Source of the DNA: Pyruvatibacter mobilis
GTDB taxonomy: Bacteria; Pseudomonadota; Alphaproteobacteria; CGMCC-115125
Assembly: GCF_012848855.1 (NCBI RefSeq)
Contig: NZ_CP051630.1
Span: 2,955,501 to 3,019,500 of the forward strand
Reading direction: 5' to 3'
Length of the DNA: 64,000 nucleotides
Made by a program: the position numbers and the translations under genes. Shown one piece after another: positions 54,678 to 62,374 of this stretch (its first letter is position 1; the number at the start of each line of letters is the position of its first letter). The notes under the pieces are model-generated. The model was not told the origin of the DNA and made no database searches. It saw only the letters and a list, made by a program, of their open reading frames with translations.

Positions 54678-54727
54678 ATGCTTGTCAGTCTCCTCTTGCC
54701 GTCAGATCCGTGGGGTCCCGGTCTGCT

Positions 54728-55390
54728 TCAGGCCTCGCCGCGCAGGGCCTTTATGTTGGCCGCATAGGCATCGGGACCGCCCTTGAAGGTGGCCGAGCCT
54801 GCGACCAGCACGTCAGCACCGGCATCCACCACGCGGCGGGCGGTCTCCGCATTGATGCCGCCATCCACTTCCAGGTGAATGTCCCGGCCGGTCGCGTTGA
54901 TGCGCTTGCGCAGCGCTTCGATCTTGCGCAGCTGGCTTTCGATGAATTTCTGGCCGCCGAAGCCCGGGTTCACGCTCATGACGAGGATCAGGTCCACGTC
55001 GTCGATGATCATGTCCACGGCGTCGGCTGGGGTGCCCGGGTTGAGCGACACGCCGGGCTTCTTGCCCAGGGAGCGGATGAGCTGCAGGGTGCGGTGGATG
55101 TGGGGGCCGGCCTCGGCATGGACGGTGATGATGTCCGCGCCCGCCTCGGCGAATTCTTCCACGTAAGGGTCCACCGGCGCGATCATCAGATGCACGTCGA
55201 AGACCTTGTCCGAATAGCCGCGGATCGCCTTCACCACCATCGGGCCGATGGTGAGGTTGGGCACGAAATGACCGTCCATCACATCCACATGGATAAAGTC
55301 CGCGCCGGCCTTGTCGATGGCGGCAACTTCCTCGCCCAGGCGGGCGAAATCGGCGGACAGGATGGAGGGGGCGATTCGGGTCTGTTGCAT
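54728..55390 (-). CDS. rpe: Ribulose-phosphate 3-epimerase
   Basis: A 220-residue TIM barrel. The conserved [17 protein letters not shown]-terminus, [16 protein letters not shown] metal-site strand, [13 protein letters not shown], and EVDGGIN are all present. It interconverts ribulose 5-phosphate and xylulose 5-phosphate. The ATG at 55390 fits the family start; no ribosome site is evident. Between rsmB and the heparinase gene. Confidence 0.95.
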   Translation of the reverse strand: MQQTRIAPSILSADFARLGEEVAAIDKAGADFIHVDVMDGHFVPNLTIGPMVVKAIRGYSDKVFDVHLMIAPVDPYVEEFAEAGADIITVHAEAGPHIHRTLQLIRSLGKKPGVSLNPGTPADAVDMIIDDVDLILVMSVNPGFGGQKFIESQLRKIEALRKRINATGRDIHLEVDGGINAETARRVVDAGADVLVAGSATFKGGPDAYAANIKALRGEA

Positions 55391-55481
55391 GGTCTTGACG
55401 TAGCAGAGCTTCTGGCTGGGCGGCAAGAAAGCCGCTTGAGGTGGCGGTTATGTGGCAGCCGGGTGGTGCGGCCGGGTGGCT

Positions 55482-56939
55482 TCAGGCGGTGCGCTTCAGG
55501 CGGGCGGCGAAGAACCCGTCCATGCCGCCCCGGTCGGCCCAGAAAGTGGGCAGGGTGCGCATGTCGCCCTTGGCGGTGATGGCTTCCGGCAGGCCGGGCA
55601 GGTCATCGGGGCTGAGCGGTGCGCGGGCGAAATCCGGGTGGGTGGCGAGGAATTTCTCGATCTGGCGTTCGCCTTCCTGCGGCTCCAGCGAGCAGGTGCA
55701 GTAGATCAGCAGGCCGCCGGGGGCGGTGAGGGAGGCGGCGCGCTCCAGCAGCTTTTCCTGCTGCTCCACCAGCTTGGCGAGGTCGCCCGGGCGCTTGAGG
55801 ACGGGGATGTCAGGGTGGCGGCGGATGGTGCCGGTGGCCGAGCAGGGCGCGTCCAGCAGCACGAAGGGGGCGGGGGCTGCCGCCTCGTCCGGCTTCCAGG
55901 TCAGCGCGTCGGCAGTGATGACGCGGGCGGTGAGCTGCATGCGCTTGAGATTGTGGGTGACCCGGACAAGCCGGCGGGCTGAACGGTCGAGCGCTGTGAC
56001 GTCGGCGCCGGCTGCGGCCAGTTCCAGGGTCTTGCCGCCGGGGGCGGCGCACAGGTCGAGCACCTGCTTGCCAGCGACATCGCCGAACAGGCGGGCGGGG
56101 AGAGCCGCGGCGGCATCCTGCACCCACCATTGGCCTTCCTTGAAGCCGTCAAGCTGATCCACCCGGCCGCCTTCGGTGAGGCGGACACTGCCGGTGGGCA
56201 GCACCGTGCCGCTGAGGCGCTCGGCCCAGCCCTGGGCTTCCGACATGACCGACAGGTCGAGCGGGGCCTCGGTGAGGTGGGCCGCGGCGATGGCGCGGGC
56301 GGTCTCCTCGCCATAGGCTGAGGTCCAGCTCTCCAGCATCCAGGCCGGCGTGTTGAGGGCGGTCGCGTCCTGGGCGTCGCGCAGGGCCGGGCCCTCGGTT
56401 GAGATGCGGCGCAGGATGGCGTTGATCAGCCCGGCGAAATGGCGGGCATTCTTGTCAGACTTGGCGAGCGCTACGCAGGCACTGACGGTGGCGTGGGGGG
56501 CCACCTCGAGAAACAGCAGTTCAGCAGCCGCCGCCATCAGCACGAAGGGGGCGTTGCCGGATTTCTCCGGCAGGGGCTTGTCGAGGAACTGGCCGAGAAT
56601 ATCGGTGATCTGCCCGTGGCGGCGCAGGGTGGTGGCGGCGATCATGCGGGCGAAGCCGCGGTCGCGCGGGGCCAGCCGCGACAGGGTGCCGTTCACCTCC
56701 TGCTCGGCGGTCAGGGCATCATCGAGGGACTGGCGCTCCTTCAGGACGGCGGTCAGCACCGCCACGGCAGCCCGGCGGGCGCCGAGGCCCGGCGTGCGGT
56801 CGGCAGGCTTGCGGCGCGGGCCGGGCCTGCGCGGGCCGGGTTTGCCGCCGGGTGATTTGCCACCGGGTGACTTGCCGCCGGGCATCTTGCCGGATGCGGC
56901 GCCGGATTTGGGGCGGGAGGAGCGTTTCTGAACTGTCAT
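55482..56939 (-). CDS. RsmB/NOP-family rRNA (cytosine-C5)-methyltransferase
   Basis: A 485-residue protein with a Lys/Pro/Gly-rich N-terminal tail containing repeats of GGKSP (20-35), a NusB-like helical domain (about 48-185), and a SAM fold: LDLCAAPGGKTLELAAAGA, LLDAPCSATGTIRRHPD (catalytic Cys loop), and YCTCSLEPQEGE (second Cys). Two-Cys chemistry is the mark of m5C RNA methyltransferases. The exact rRNA site is likely C967-equivalent by analogy to RsmB. Confidence 0.92.
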   Translation of the reverse strand: MTVQKRSSRPKSGAASGKMPGGKSPGGKSPGGKPGPRRPGPRRKPADRTPGLGARRAAVAVLTAVLKERQSLDDALTAEQEVNGTLSRLAPRDRGFARMIAATTLRRHGQITDILGQFLDKPLPEKSGNAPFVLMAAAAELLFLEVAPHATVSACVALAKSDKNARHFAGLINAILRRISTEGPALRDAQDATALNTPAWMLESWTSAYGEETARAIAAAHLTEAPLDLSVMSEAQGWAERLSGTVLPTGSVRLTEGGRVDQLDGFKEGQWWVQDAAAALPARLFGDVAGKQVLDLCAAPGGKTLELAAAGADVTALDRSARRLVRVTHNLKRMQLTARVITADALTWKPDEAAAPAPFVLLDAPCSATGTIRRHPDIPVLKRPGDLAKLVEQQEKLLERAASLTAPGGLLIYCTCSLEPQEGERQIEKFLATHPDFARAPLSPDDLPGLPEAITAKGDMRTLPTFWADRGGMDGFFAARLKRTA

Positions 56940-57039
56940 GCGGCGCAGCTATAAGCGCGCTTTGCAATGAAGGCAAAGGCTGCGCGCGCCTGCAGCCTGC
57001 ATAGCAGCCCAGCGAGGGGACAGTGAGAGGGACGGGGAC

Positions 57040-57333
57040 ATGAGCCGCTTTACCGCCAACATGATGTCAGCAGACCGGGGAACCGAGGAAAAATACAGTT
57101 TCGAGGGGCCTGATGACCTTCTGTCCAAATCGCCCATCAAGGTGCTCAAGGCGTTCTTCGAGACCGTGGAGGGCGACATCATCCCCAAGGCGGATATCGA
57201 CTACGAGATCAACGCCGCCTTCAAGCGGGACACCGCGATGGGCCCGGTGGTGACGGCCATGGGCACGCTGCACCTGCATGACAATCCGGGCCCGGCCATG
57301 CCGTTCATGGTGATGATCTCGGCTGACGGCTGA
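57040..57333 (+). CDS. Uncharacterised small protein
   Basis: A 97-residue polar protein with no signal peptide or TM helix. It contains VLKAFFETVEGDIIPKADIDYEIN and an N-terminus rich in charged residues. No recognised family. It stands between rsmB (divergent) and htpX (convergent). The stop lies inside a run of GGCTGAC tandem repeats, which put TGA codons in all three forward frames right after it. Codon usage matches the neighbours. Confidence 0.6.
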   Translation: MSRFTANMMSADRGTEEKYSFEGPDDLLSKSPIKVLKAFFETVEGDIIPKADIDYEINAAFKRDTAMGPVVTAMGTLHLHDNPGPAMPFMVMISADG

Positions 57334-57348
57334 CGGCTGACGTCTGAC
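57321..57348 (+). repeat. 7-bp tandem repeat carrying the stop of the upstream gene
   Basis: GGCTGAC repeated four times with one change (the last unit reads GTCTGAC). The seven-base period places TGA at 57324, 57331, 57338 and 57345, covering all three frames. Confidence 0.6.
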
Positions 57349-57363
57349 GGGCACCCTTCCCGA

Positions 57364-58236
57364 TCATCCCCAGGGGCGGGCCTGGGCTGTATCGCCCATT
57401 TCGCCGGCCATCTCGCGCAGGCGGGCCACCCGGTTGGCGGTGTTGGGGTGGGTGGTGAACAGCCCGTCGCGCTTGTGGGCATGCAGCGGGTTGATGATGA
57501 ACAGCTGGGCGGAGGCCGGGTTACGCTCGGCCACGTCGTTGTCGATGCGGCTGGCGAAGCCCTGGATCTTCTCCAGCGCTGATGCGAGCCACAGGGGGCG
57601 GCCGCAGATTTCAGCGCCGATCCGATCGGCTTCGTATTCGCGCGCGCGGCTGATCGCCATCTGCACGAGGCCCGCGGCAATCGGCGCCAGGATCATCATG
57701 GCGATGGCACCCAGAAGGCCCAGCGGGTTGTTGCGGTCCGAGCCGAAGAACAGCGCGAAATTGGCCAGCATGGAGATCGCCCCGGCAAGGGTCGCGGTGA
57801 TGGTCATGGTCAGCGTGTCGCGGCTTTTCACATGCGCCAGCTCATGGGCCATGACGCCCGCCACCTCCTGCGGGGTCAGCCGCGACAGCAGGCCGGTGGT
57901 GGCGGCGACTGCGGCATTTTCCGGGTTGCGGCCGGTGGCGAACGCATTGGGCTGGTCGTTTTCGATGATGAAGACCTTGGGCATCGGCAGGCCCGCATTG
58001 TCGGCGAGCTGGCGCACCATGCGCACAAGGTCGGGGGCGGTTGCCTCATCCACCTGGCGGGCGCCATACATGCGCAGCACCATCTTGTCGGAGTTCCAGT
58101 AGGCAAAGGCGTTCATGCCCAGGGCGATCACGAAGGCGATGGCCGCCCCGCCAATGCCGCCGATCAGGTAGCCGATTCCGAGAAACAGCGCCGTCATGGC
58201 GGCGATCAGGACACCGGTACGCAAGCTGTTGGCCAC
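57364..58236 (-). CDS. htpX: Membrane zinc metalloprotease HtpX
   Basis: A 290-residue M48 protease with the zinc motif HELAH at 131-135 and the later Glu ligand ([12 protein letters not shown]). N-terminal and middle TM helices (about 6-40, 145-165, 178-200). HtpX degrades misfolded inner-membrane proteins. The GTG start at 58236 is preceded by AGGAGAG; the open frame to 58287 would add 17 residues without a ribosome site. Transcribed alone. Confidence 0.93.
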   Translation of the reverse strand: MANSLRTGVLIAAMTALFLGIGYLIGGIGGAAIAFVIALGMNAFAYWNSDKMVLRMYGARQVDEATAPDLVRMVRQLADNAGLPMPKVFIIENDQPNAFATGRNPENAAVAATTGLLSRLTPQEVAGVMAHELAHVKSRDTLTMTITATLAGAISMLANFALFFGSDRNNPLGLLGAIAMMILAPIAAGLVQMAISRAREYEADRIGAEICGRPLWLASALEKIQGFASRIDNDVAERNPASAQLFIINPLHAHKRDGLFTTHPNTANRVARLREMAGEMGDTAQARPWG

Positions 58237-58388
58237 TGTCAGTCTCTCCTGTGCAGGCGCAGATTGATCCATCGGCGCACCCGGCATTTTGTCATTCGCC
58301 GCGCGCGTCTTATATGCTCACCCATAGCCGCCCCGTATGGACAAGATATGGCGGGGCGCAGCCCACGCTTCAAGAACATGGATCCTGC

Positions 58389-58649
58389 ATGGCGGACGAC
58401 ACCCGGAACGAGGCCCCGAACGCTGCCCCGAACGCTGCTCCGAACGGGGCAGGCAAGGACGCAGACGCCGGCGCCGAGGCTCCCCGCAAGGACCTGACAC
58501 CGGCGGCCCGGCGGGCCCTTGCCGAAGCCGAAGCGCGCCGGGCGGCGGAGACATCCCGCGACATGCCCACCGAGATCAACGGGCCGGACGGGGCCGAGCC
58601 CACGCGGTTCGGCGATTGGGAACGCAACGGCATCGTGTCGGACTTCTGA
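58389..58649 (+). CDS. DUF1674 protein (SDHAF4-like)
   Basis: An 86-residue protein. The N-terminus has an Ala/Pro/Asn repeat (APNAAPNAAPN) and the C-terminus the DUF1674 core EINGPDGAEPTRFGDWERNGIVSDF. In mitochondria SDHAF4 assists assembly of the flavinated succinate dehydrogenase subunit; the bacterial homologue is inferred to do the same. It precedes the extensin-like gene closely. Confidence 0.88.
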   Translation: MADDTRNEAPNAAPNAAPNGAGKDADAGAEAPRKDLTPAARRALAEAEARRAAETSRDMPTEINGPDGAEPTRFGDWERNGIVSDF

Positions 58650-58651
58650 GG

Positions 58652-59398
58652 GTGGCGCACCGGTCTTTGGTCCTTGCGTCTCTGCGCCGTGGCCTGCGCC
58701 GCTGGTGGCGCACATGGCGCGTGGTGGTGCTGGTGTTCGGCTTCGCGGCGCTCAGCGTGTTCGCCTTTCCCTATCTGCCGGACCGATACGACCCCTCCAC
58801 CCCCATCGACCTCACCACCGAAGCAACCTTCGTCACCCCGCTGAAGCTGGCGCGCATCAACCGCTCCTACCCGGCCTGCGTCAACGCGGTGCGGGCGGCG
58901 GGCTTTAAGGTTGAGGCCGACACCATCGACAGCAGCCGCCCGGGCTGCGGCATGGCGCAGGGCCTCCATCTGAAGCAATCCAATTTCGTCTATGCGGGCG
59001 GTGGCAGCATCCGGCTCACCTGCCCGGTCATGGCGTCGCTGGTGCGGTGGGAACTGCATGTGGTGGCGCCGCTGGCGCGCAAGCATCTGGGCAGCGAGGT
59101 CGCGCGTGTCGTGCATTTCGGCACCTATTCCTGCCGCAATGTGAACGGGGCTCTCACGGGGCGGCTGAGCGCCCATGCGCGGGCGGAGGCCATCGACATT
59201 GCCGGTTTCATCCTTGCGGACGGGCGCGAGGTCTCCCTGCTGCGCGATTGGGACGGCGGCGGCGACAAGGCTGCGTTCCTGCGCGCCGTCCGGGACGGGT
59301 CCTGCGACGTGTTCCGCACCGTCCTGTCGCCTGACTACAATGAGCGGCACCGCGACCATTTCCATTTCGAGCGCGGCCGCTGGGGCATCTGCCGCTAG
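58652..59398 (+). CDS. Extensin-like family membrane-anchored protein
   Basis: About 248 residues with an N-terminal membrane helix (near 20-45) and an extensin-like C-terminal domain: PACVNAVRAAGFKVEADT, CGMAQGLHLKQSNF, the metal-site-like SAHARAEAIDI, and ERHRDHFHFERGRWGICR. The domain shares a fold and His/Asp residues with LAS-family D-Ala-D-Ala or DD-peptidases, so a periplasmic peptidoglycan hydrolase role is likely. The exact start is uncertain; GTG at 58652 is two bases after the upstream stop. Confidence 0.78.
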   Translation: MAHRSLVLASLRRGLRRWWRTWRVVVLVFGFAALSVFAFPYLPDRYDPSTPIDLTTEATFVTPLKLARINRSYPACVNAVRAAGFKVEADTIDSSRPGCGMAQGLHLKQSNFVYAGGGSIRLTCPVMASLVRWELHVVAPLARKHLGSEVARVVHFGTYSCRNVNGALTGRLSAHARAEAIDIAGFILADGREVSLLRDWDGGGDKAAFLRAVRDGSCDVFRTVLSPDYNERHRDHFHFERGRWGICR

Positions 59399-59401
59399 CA
59401 G

Positions 59402-60253
59402 CTAGGCCTTGCCCGCGGCGTCGTCCTGCATGGCGGAGCGGCGGCGCGACAGGGTCAGCGCCAGGTTGGCGGGCACATGACGCAGGATGAACGCGGTCAT
59501 CCGGTTGGCGCGGCCGGGTATGACGGTGGCACGGCCCGCCTCGCTGGCGGCGTGGGTTTCCGCCACCACATCCTTGGCCTGCATCCACATCCATTTCGGC
59601 ATCCGGTCCACGGTCTCCTGCACCCCTGCCGTGGTGTGGAATTCCGATCGGGTGAAGCCCGGATTGACCGCCGTCACATGCACGCCGGTGCCCTCGGTTT
59701 CCAGCGACAGGCTTTCGGACATCTTGATGAGGAAGGCCTTCGACGCGCCATAAAGCGTGTGGCCGATGGTGCCCGGCGCAAGCCCTGCCAGCGATGCCAC
59801 ATTGATGATGCGGCCATGGCGGCGCTCCAGCATGCCCGGTAGCGCCAGGTGGCACAGCTCCGCATAGGCGGTGACCATTACCTGGATGAAGTCCCGGTGT
59901 TCCGTCCACGGATAATCGACGAAGTTGTTGGTCATGCCATAGCCCGCATTGTTGATGAGCACGTCCACCGTCAGCCCGCGGCCGGTGATCTCGGTCCACA
60001 GGCGCTGCGGTGTGGCCGGGTCGGCCATGTCTCCGGCGATCACGGTGGTCGTTATGCCGTTGTCGGCAGCAAGCTGCGCTGCCAGCGTTTCCAGCCGGTC
60101 GGTGCGGCGGGCCGTGAGGATCAGGTCATGGCCGCAGGCTGCGTAGTGTTCGGCAAAGCACTTGCCGATCCCGGCTGATGCCCCGGTGATGAGGGCGGTC
60201 CGGCGGGCGGTGTTGTTTGCATCGGTCACGGGGAAATGTCCATCCTGCTGCAT
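59402..60253 (-). CDS. Short-chain dehydrogenase/reductase
   Basis: A 283-residue classical SDR: GASAGIG near residue 25, NNAG about 98, YGASK about 174. The following KWMWMQAKDVVAETHAASEAGRATVIPG and the C-terminal hydrophobic segment (ILRHVPANLAL) suggest a membrane-associated reductase of the ketoacyl- or 'DltE-like' type. The start is 60253 because AGGAG precedes it; an adjacent ATG at 60256 is also possible. Upstream lies the repeat region. Confidence 0.82.
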   Translation of the reverse strand: MQQDGHFPVTDANNTARRTALITGASAGIGKCFAEHYAACGHDLILTARRTDRLETLAAQLAADNGITTTVIAGDMADPATPQRLWTEITGRGLTVDVLINNAGYGMTNNFVDYPWTEHRDFIQVMVTAYAELCHLALPGMLERRHGRIINVASLAGLAPGTIGHTLYGASKAFLIKMSESLSLETEGTGVHVTAVNPGFTRSEFHTTAGVQETVDRMPKWMWMQAKDVVAETHAASEAGRATVIPGRANRMTAFILRHVPANLALTLSRRRSAMQDDAAGKA

Positions 60254-60349
60254 CATTCTCCTGCCCCCGATTGCACAGCCCCCATCCCGCGCGGTCAAGC
60301 CGGGGTAGGGCCCGCCGCCCATTATTCCTCCCTCACCGTCAGCCCCACG

Positions 60350-60382
60350 CCGTATCCCTCCGGTCAAGCCGGAGGGATACGG
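60350..60382. repeat. Long palindrome, single unit of the repeat boundary
   Basis: Two perfect 14-bp arms (CCGTATCCCTCCGG) around TCAAG. The same inner CCCTCCGG-TCAAG-CCGGAGGG motif bounds the composite repeats, and GGGATACGG is shared with the copy at 42572. Confidence 0.75.
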
Positions 60383-60900
60383 AGAAGGAGCAACACCCAC
60401 GCCAAACCCTCCGCACACGGCATTGCCGTCACGGGCACAGGGGAGAGCAGGACGCGCCCGGCGCTCACGCGGCGCCGGTAGCAGCAATAAACAGATTTGG
60501 GTCGCAAGCCTCAGGCGCGTCCCGCGCGGATGGTTGCCAGCGGTGGCCGGACCGGGGCGGGGCAGGCATTACCCTGCGTGTCCAACCCCGCGAACCCTGC
60601 TTCCACCCTCCACACTTTGGAACGGGCCTGGACGCGGTGGGGCCAGCTTTTTCAGGGCGTGACCGGGTTCGGGACACCACCACCCATCCAATGCGCACCC
60701 GTTACTTGCGCATCGCGGCTGAGCGCGCGCACCCCACGTTCCCAAGGGGCCGCCTCTCGCCCGGCCTTCCGGGCATCCGCCCTCCCACCCAGGTCCGGTC
60801 GGCCCGGCTGCCCGTGTGGCGGGAGGTCATGGCAACGAGTATGCGGCAGGTGGCAGGGGGTGGGGAAAACTTGCCCTCATACCCTCTCAAACTCCCGCAT

Positions 60901-61030
60901 CCCTCCGGCTTGACCGGAGGGCCCACTCGCCTCCGCTGTTGAGCACAGGGTGCGCGGCTCCTGCCGTGCCGGTTCCGCTCATGCTGCGGCAAGGGGCACC
61001 GAGAGTAGACCCTCCGGTCAAGCCGGAGGG
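60901..61030 (+). repeat. Composite dispersed repeat, copy A
   Basis: A 130-bp unit with a palindrome at each end: CCCTCCGG-CTTGA-CCGGAGGG (60901-60921) and CCCTCCGG-TCAAG-CCGGAGGG (61010-61030). The interior contains TGTTGAGCACAGGGTG and TGCCGTGCCGGTTCCG, shared with copy B. Confidence 0.8.
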
Positions 61031-61094
61031 ATGCGGATGATATTCCGAATCTCCATTTGTCATTCCGTAGCTTGATCTCTAATGCCAGAGCATC

Positions 61095-61142
61095 CCCCCT
61101 CACTCGGTGCTGACGCACCGACCTCTCCCGCGAGGGGGGAGA
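61095..61142 (+). repeat. CCTCTCCCGC element, copy 3
   Basis: CCCTCACTCGGTGCTGACGC, then CCTCTCCCGCGAGGGGGGAG. Related to the element at 42724-42769, with shared order and a downstream GACTTT. Confidence 0.65.
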
Positions 61143-61174
61143 TGACTTTGCTCATTCCCTTGCCTTTTCCGTCA

Positions 61175-61302
61175 CCCCTGACTTGATCCGGGGTCTACTC
61201 GCTTTGGCTGTTGAGCACAGGGTGCCCGGCTCCCGCCGTGCCGGTTCCGCGCGCGCTGCGGCAAGCGGCATCGAGAGCAGACCCTCCGGTCAGGCCGGAG
61301 GG
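61175..61302 (+). repeat. Composite dispersed repeat, copy B
   Basis: Its left palindrome reads CCCCTGACTTGATCCGGGG, a different but related hairpin; the right is CCCTCCGGTCAGGCCGGAGGG. The interior matches copy A at most positions (GCTGTTGAGCACAGGGTG, GCCGTGCCGGTTCCG, GCTGCGGCAAG). It lies about 270 bases right of copy A in the same orientation. Confidence 0.78.
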
Positions 61303-61383
61303 GTACGGAGGATGTTTGCCCCCAGAGTTACCATCCCGCGATCCGGTTGCGGGATGGCAGTGCGGCGTGGGGCTTGCCGGGCC

Positions 61384-62241
61384 TCAGGCCTTGAGGCGGT
61401 AGGCATTGCCGTCGTGGATGATGTGCCCCGCCGTGGGGGTGGCCCAGTGGGTGCCCATGATGAGGGTCGGGCTGCCGGCATATTGCCGGAAGAAAGCAGC
61501 CCGGGTGGCGTCAGCCTGTTTCTGATCCGTGTCGAAGCCGGACGACCATTCCGGATGGGCCAGCTGGCAGGGGTGGTGGGTGAGGTCGCCGGTGATGACC
61601 GCCGTCTCGCCCTTTGAGATGATCTCGACCGACACGTGTCCCGGCGTGTGTCCCGGCGTCGGCACCAGCCGTACACCGTCCGTAACCTGATAATCCATCG
61701 GCACCAGGACAGCGAGGCCCGCGTCGAAGATCGGGGCCACGCTGTCGGCCATGATCTGCGCCTGGGCCGCGTCGCCCTCGGCCTCCCAGTGCTCATATTC
61801 GCGTTCGCCCATCAGGTAGCGCGCATTGGGGAAGGTCGGCACCCATTCATCGCCCACCTTCATGGTGTTCCAGCCCACATGGTCCACATGCAGGTGGGTG
61901 CACAGCACGATGTCGACGCTGTCGGGGTGCCAGCCGACATCTTTCATGTGATCGAGAAAGGGCGTCTGCAGATTGTCGAAGAAGGTGCCGGGACGGATCT
62001 TGCCGTTGCCGACGCAGGTGTCCACGACGATGCGGGTCGATGGTGTCTCGATGAGCAGCGCGTGGATCGCGGCGATGATCATGCCGTCATCAGTGGCCCA
62101 GTGGGGCCGCAGCCAGTCGATCTGCTTCACCGCATCCGGATAGGCCGCCTCCACCATGGAGCCCTCGCCGCCGCCGGGCATCGGCCCCTCATATTCCACG
62201 ATCCGCGTGATCGTGATGTCACCCACCTTCCATGTCTGCAT
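61384..62241 (-). CDS. Metallo-beta-lactamase-fold hydrolase (AHL-lactonase-like)
   Basis: A 285-residue MBL-fold protein: CTHLHVDHVGWN, a later His (TPGHTPGHVSVEI), Asp in ITGDLTHHP and a final His in MGTHWATP. The spacing fits the branch including AHL lactonases such as AiiA and related quorum-quenching or pesticide-hydrolysing enzymes. Substrate not assigned. The start at 62241 is at the conserved N-terminus; the frame is open to 62340. Confidence 0.83.
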   Translation of the reverse strand: MQTWKVGDITITRIVEYEGPMPGGGEGSMVEAAYPDAVKQIDWLRPHWATDDGMIIAAIHALLIETPSTRIVVDTCVGNGKIRPGTFFDNLQTPFLDHMKDVGWHPDSVDIVLCTHLHVDHVGWNTMKVGDEWVPTFPNARYLMGEREYEHWEAEGDAAQAQIMADSVAPIFDAGLAVLVPMDYQVTDGVRLVPTPGHTPGHVSVEIISKGETAVITGDLTHHPCQLAHPEWSSGFDTDQKQADATRAAFFRQYAGSPTLIMGTHWATPTAGHIIHDGNAYRLKA

Positions 62242-62333
62242 GGTGCGTCCCGTCCTGTCCCTGCTCACTCTTGCGTGATTGTTGAGGGACATGTGGGGAG
62301 CGCTGAGCGGCTGCGCAAGTTGTGAGGCGGGAA

Positions 62334-62374
62334 GAGGCACGCACCGGCCGGCCCGGTGCGTGCCTCGATTTTTT
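62334..62374 (+). terminator. Hairpin at the end of acs with T tract on plus strand
   Basis: Fourteen-bp perfect stem (GAGGCACGCACCGG, loop CCGGC) with GATTTTTT on the plus strand. The acs stop codon on the minus strand lies at the edge of this T tract. Only minus-strand genes flank it, so the strong U tract is on the non-coding side, as for the hairpin at 43906. Confidence 0.75.

Larger units (their letters stand above)
60254..61383. other. Repeat-rich intergenic region, no gene recognised
   Basis: About 1.1 kb between two minus-strand genes. It contains a 14-bp-arm palindrome (60350-60382), two direct copies of the ~130-bp composite repeat, a copy of the CCTCTCCC element, and a further palindrome CCATCCCGC...GCGGGATGG near 61331. 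Open frames in it, the longest about 240 residues on the plus strand, run through repeats and show no recognisable protein. Confidence 0.7.

Noticed and set aside
60217-60942. A 241-codon plus-strand frame in the repeat-rich region, with a matching minus-strand frame
   Set aside because: The frame crosses the long palindrome and the composite repeat and is Arg/Pro/Ser-rich. Nothing resembles a known domain and no ribosome site is seen.
60254-61383. CRISPR array suspected from repeated units
   Set aside because: The repeats are few, of unequal spacing, have diverged interiors and palindromic ends, with no regular repeat-spacer pattern and no cas genes.
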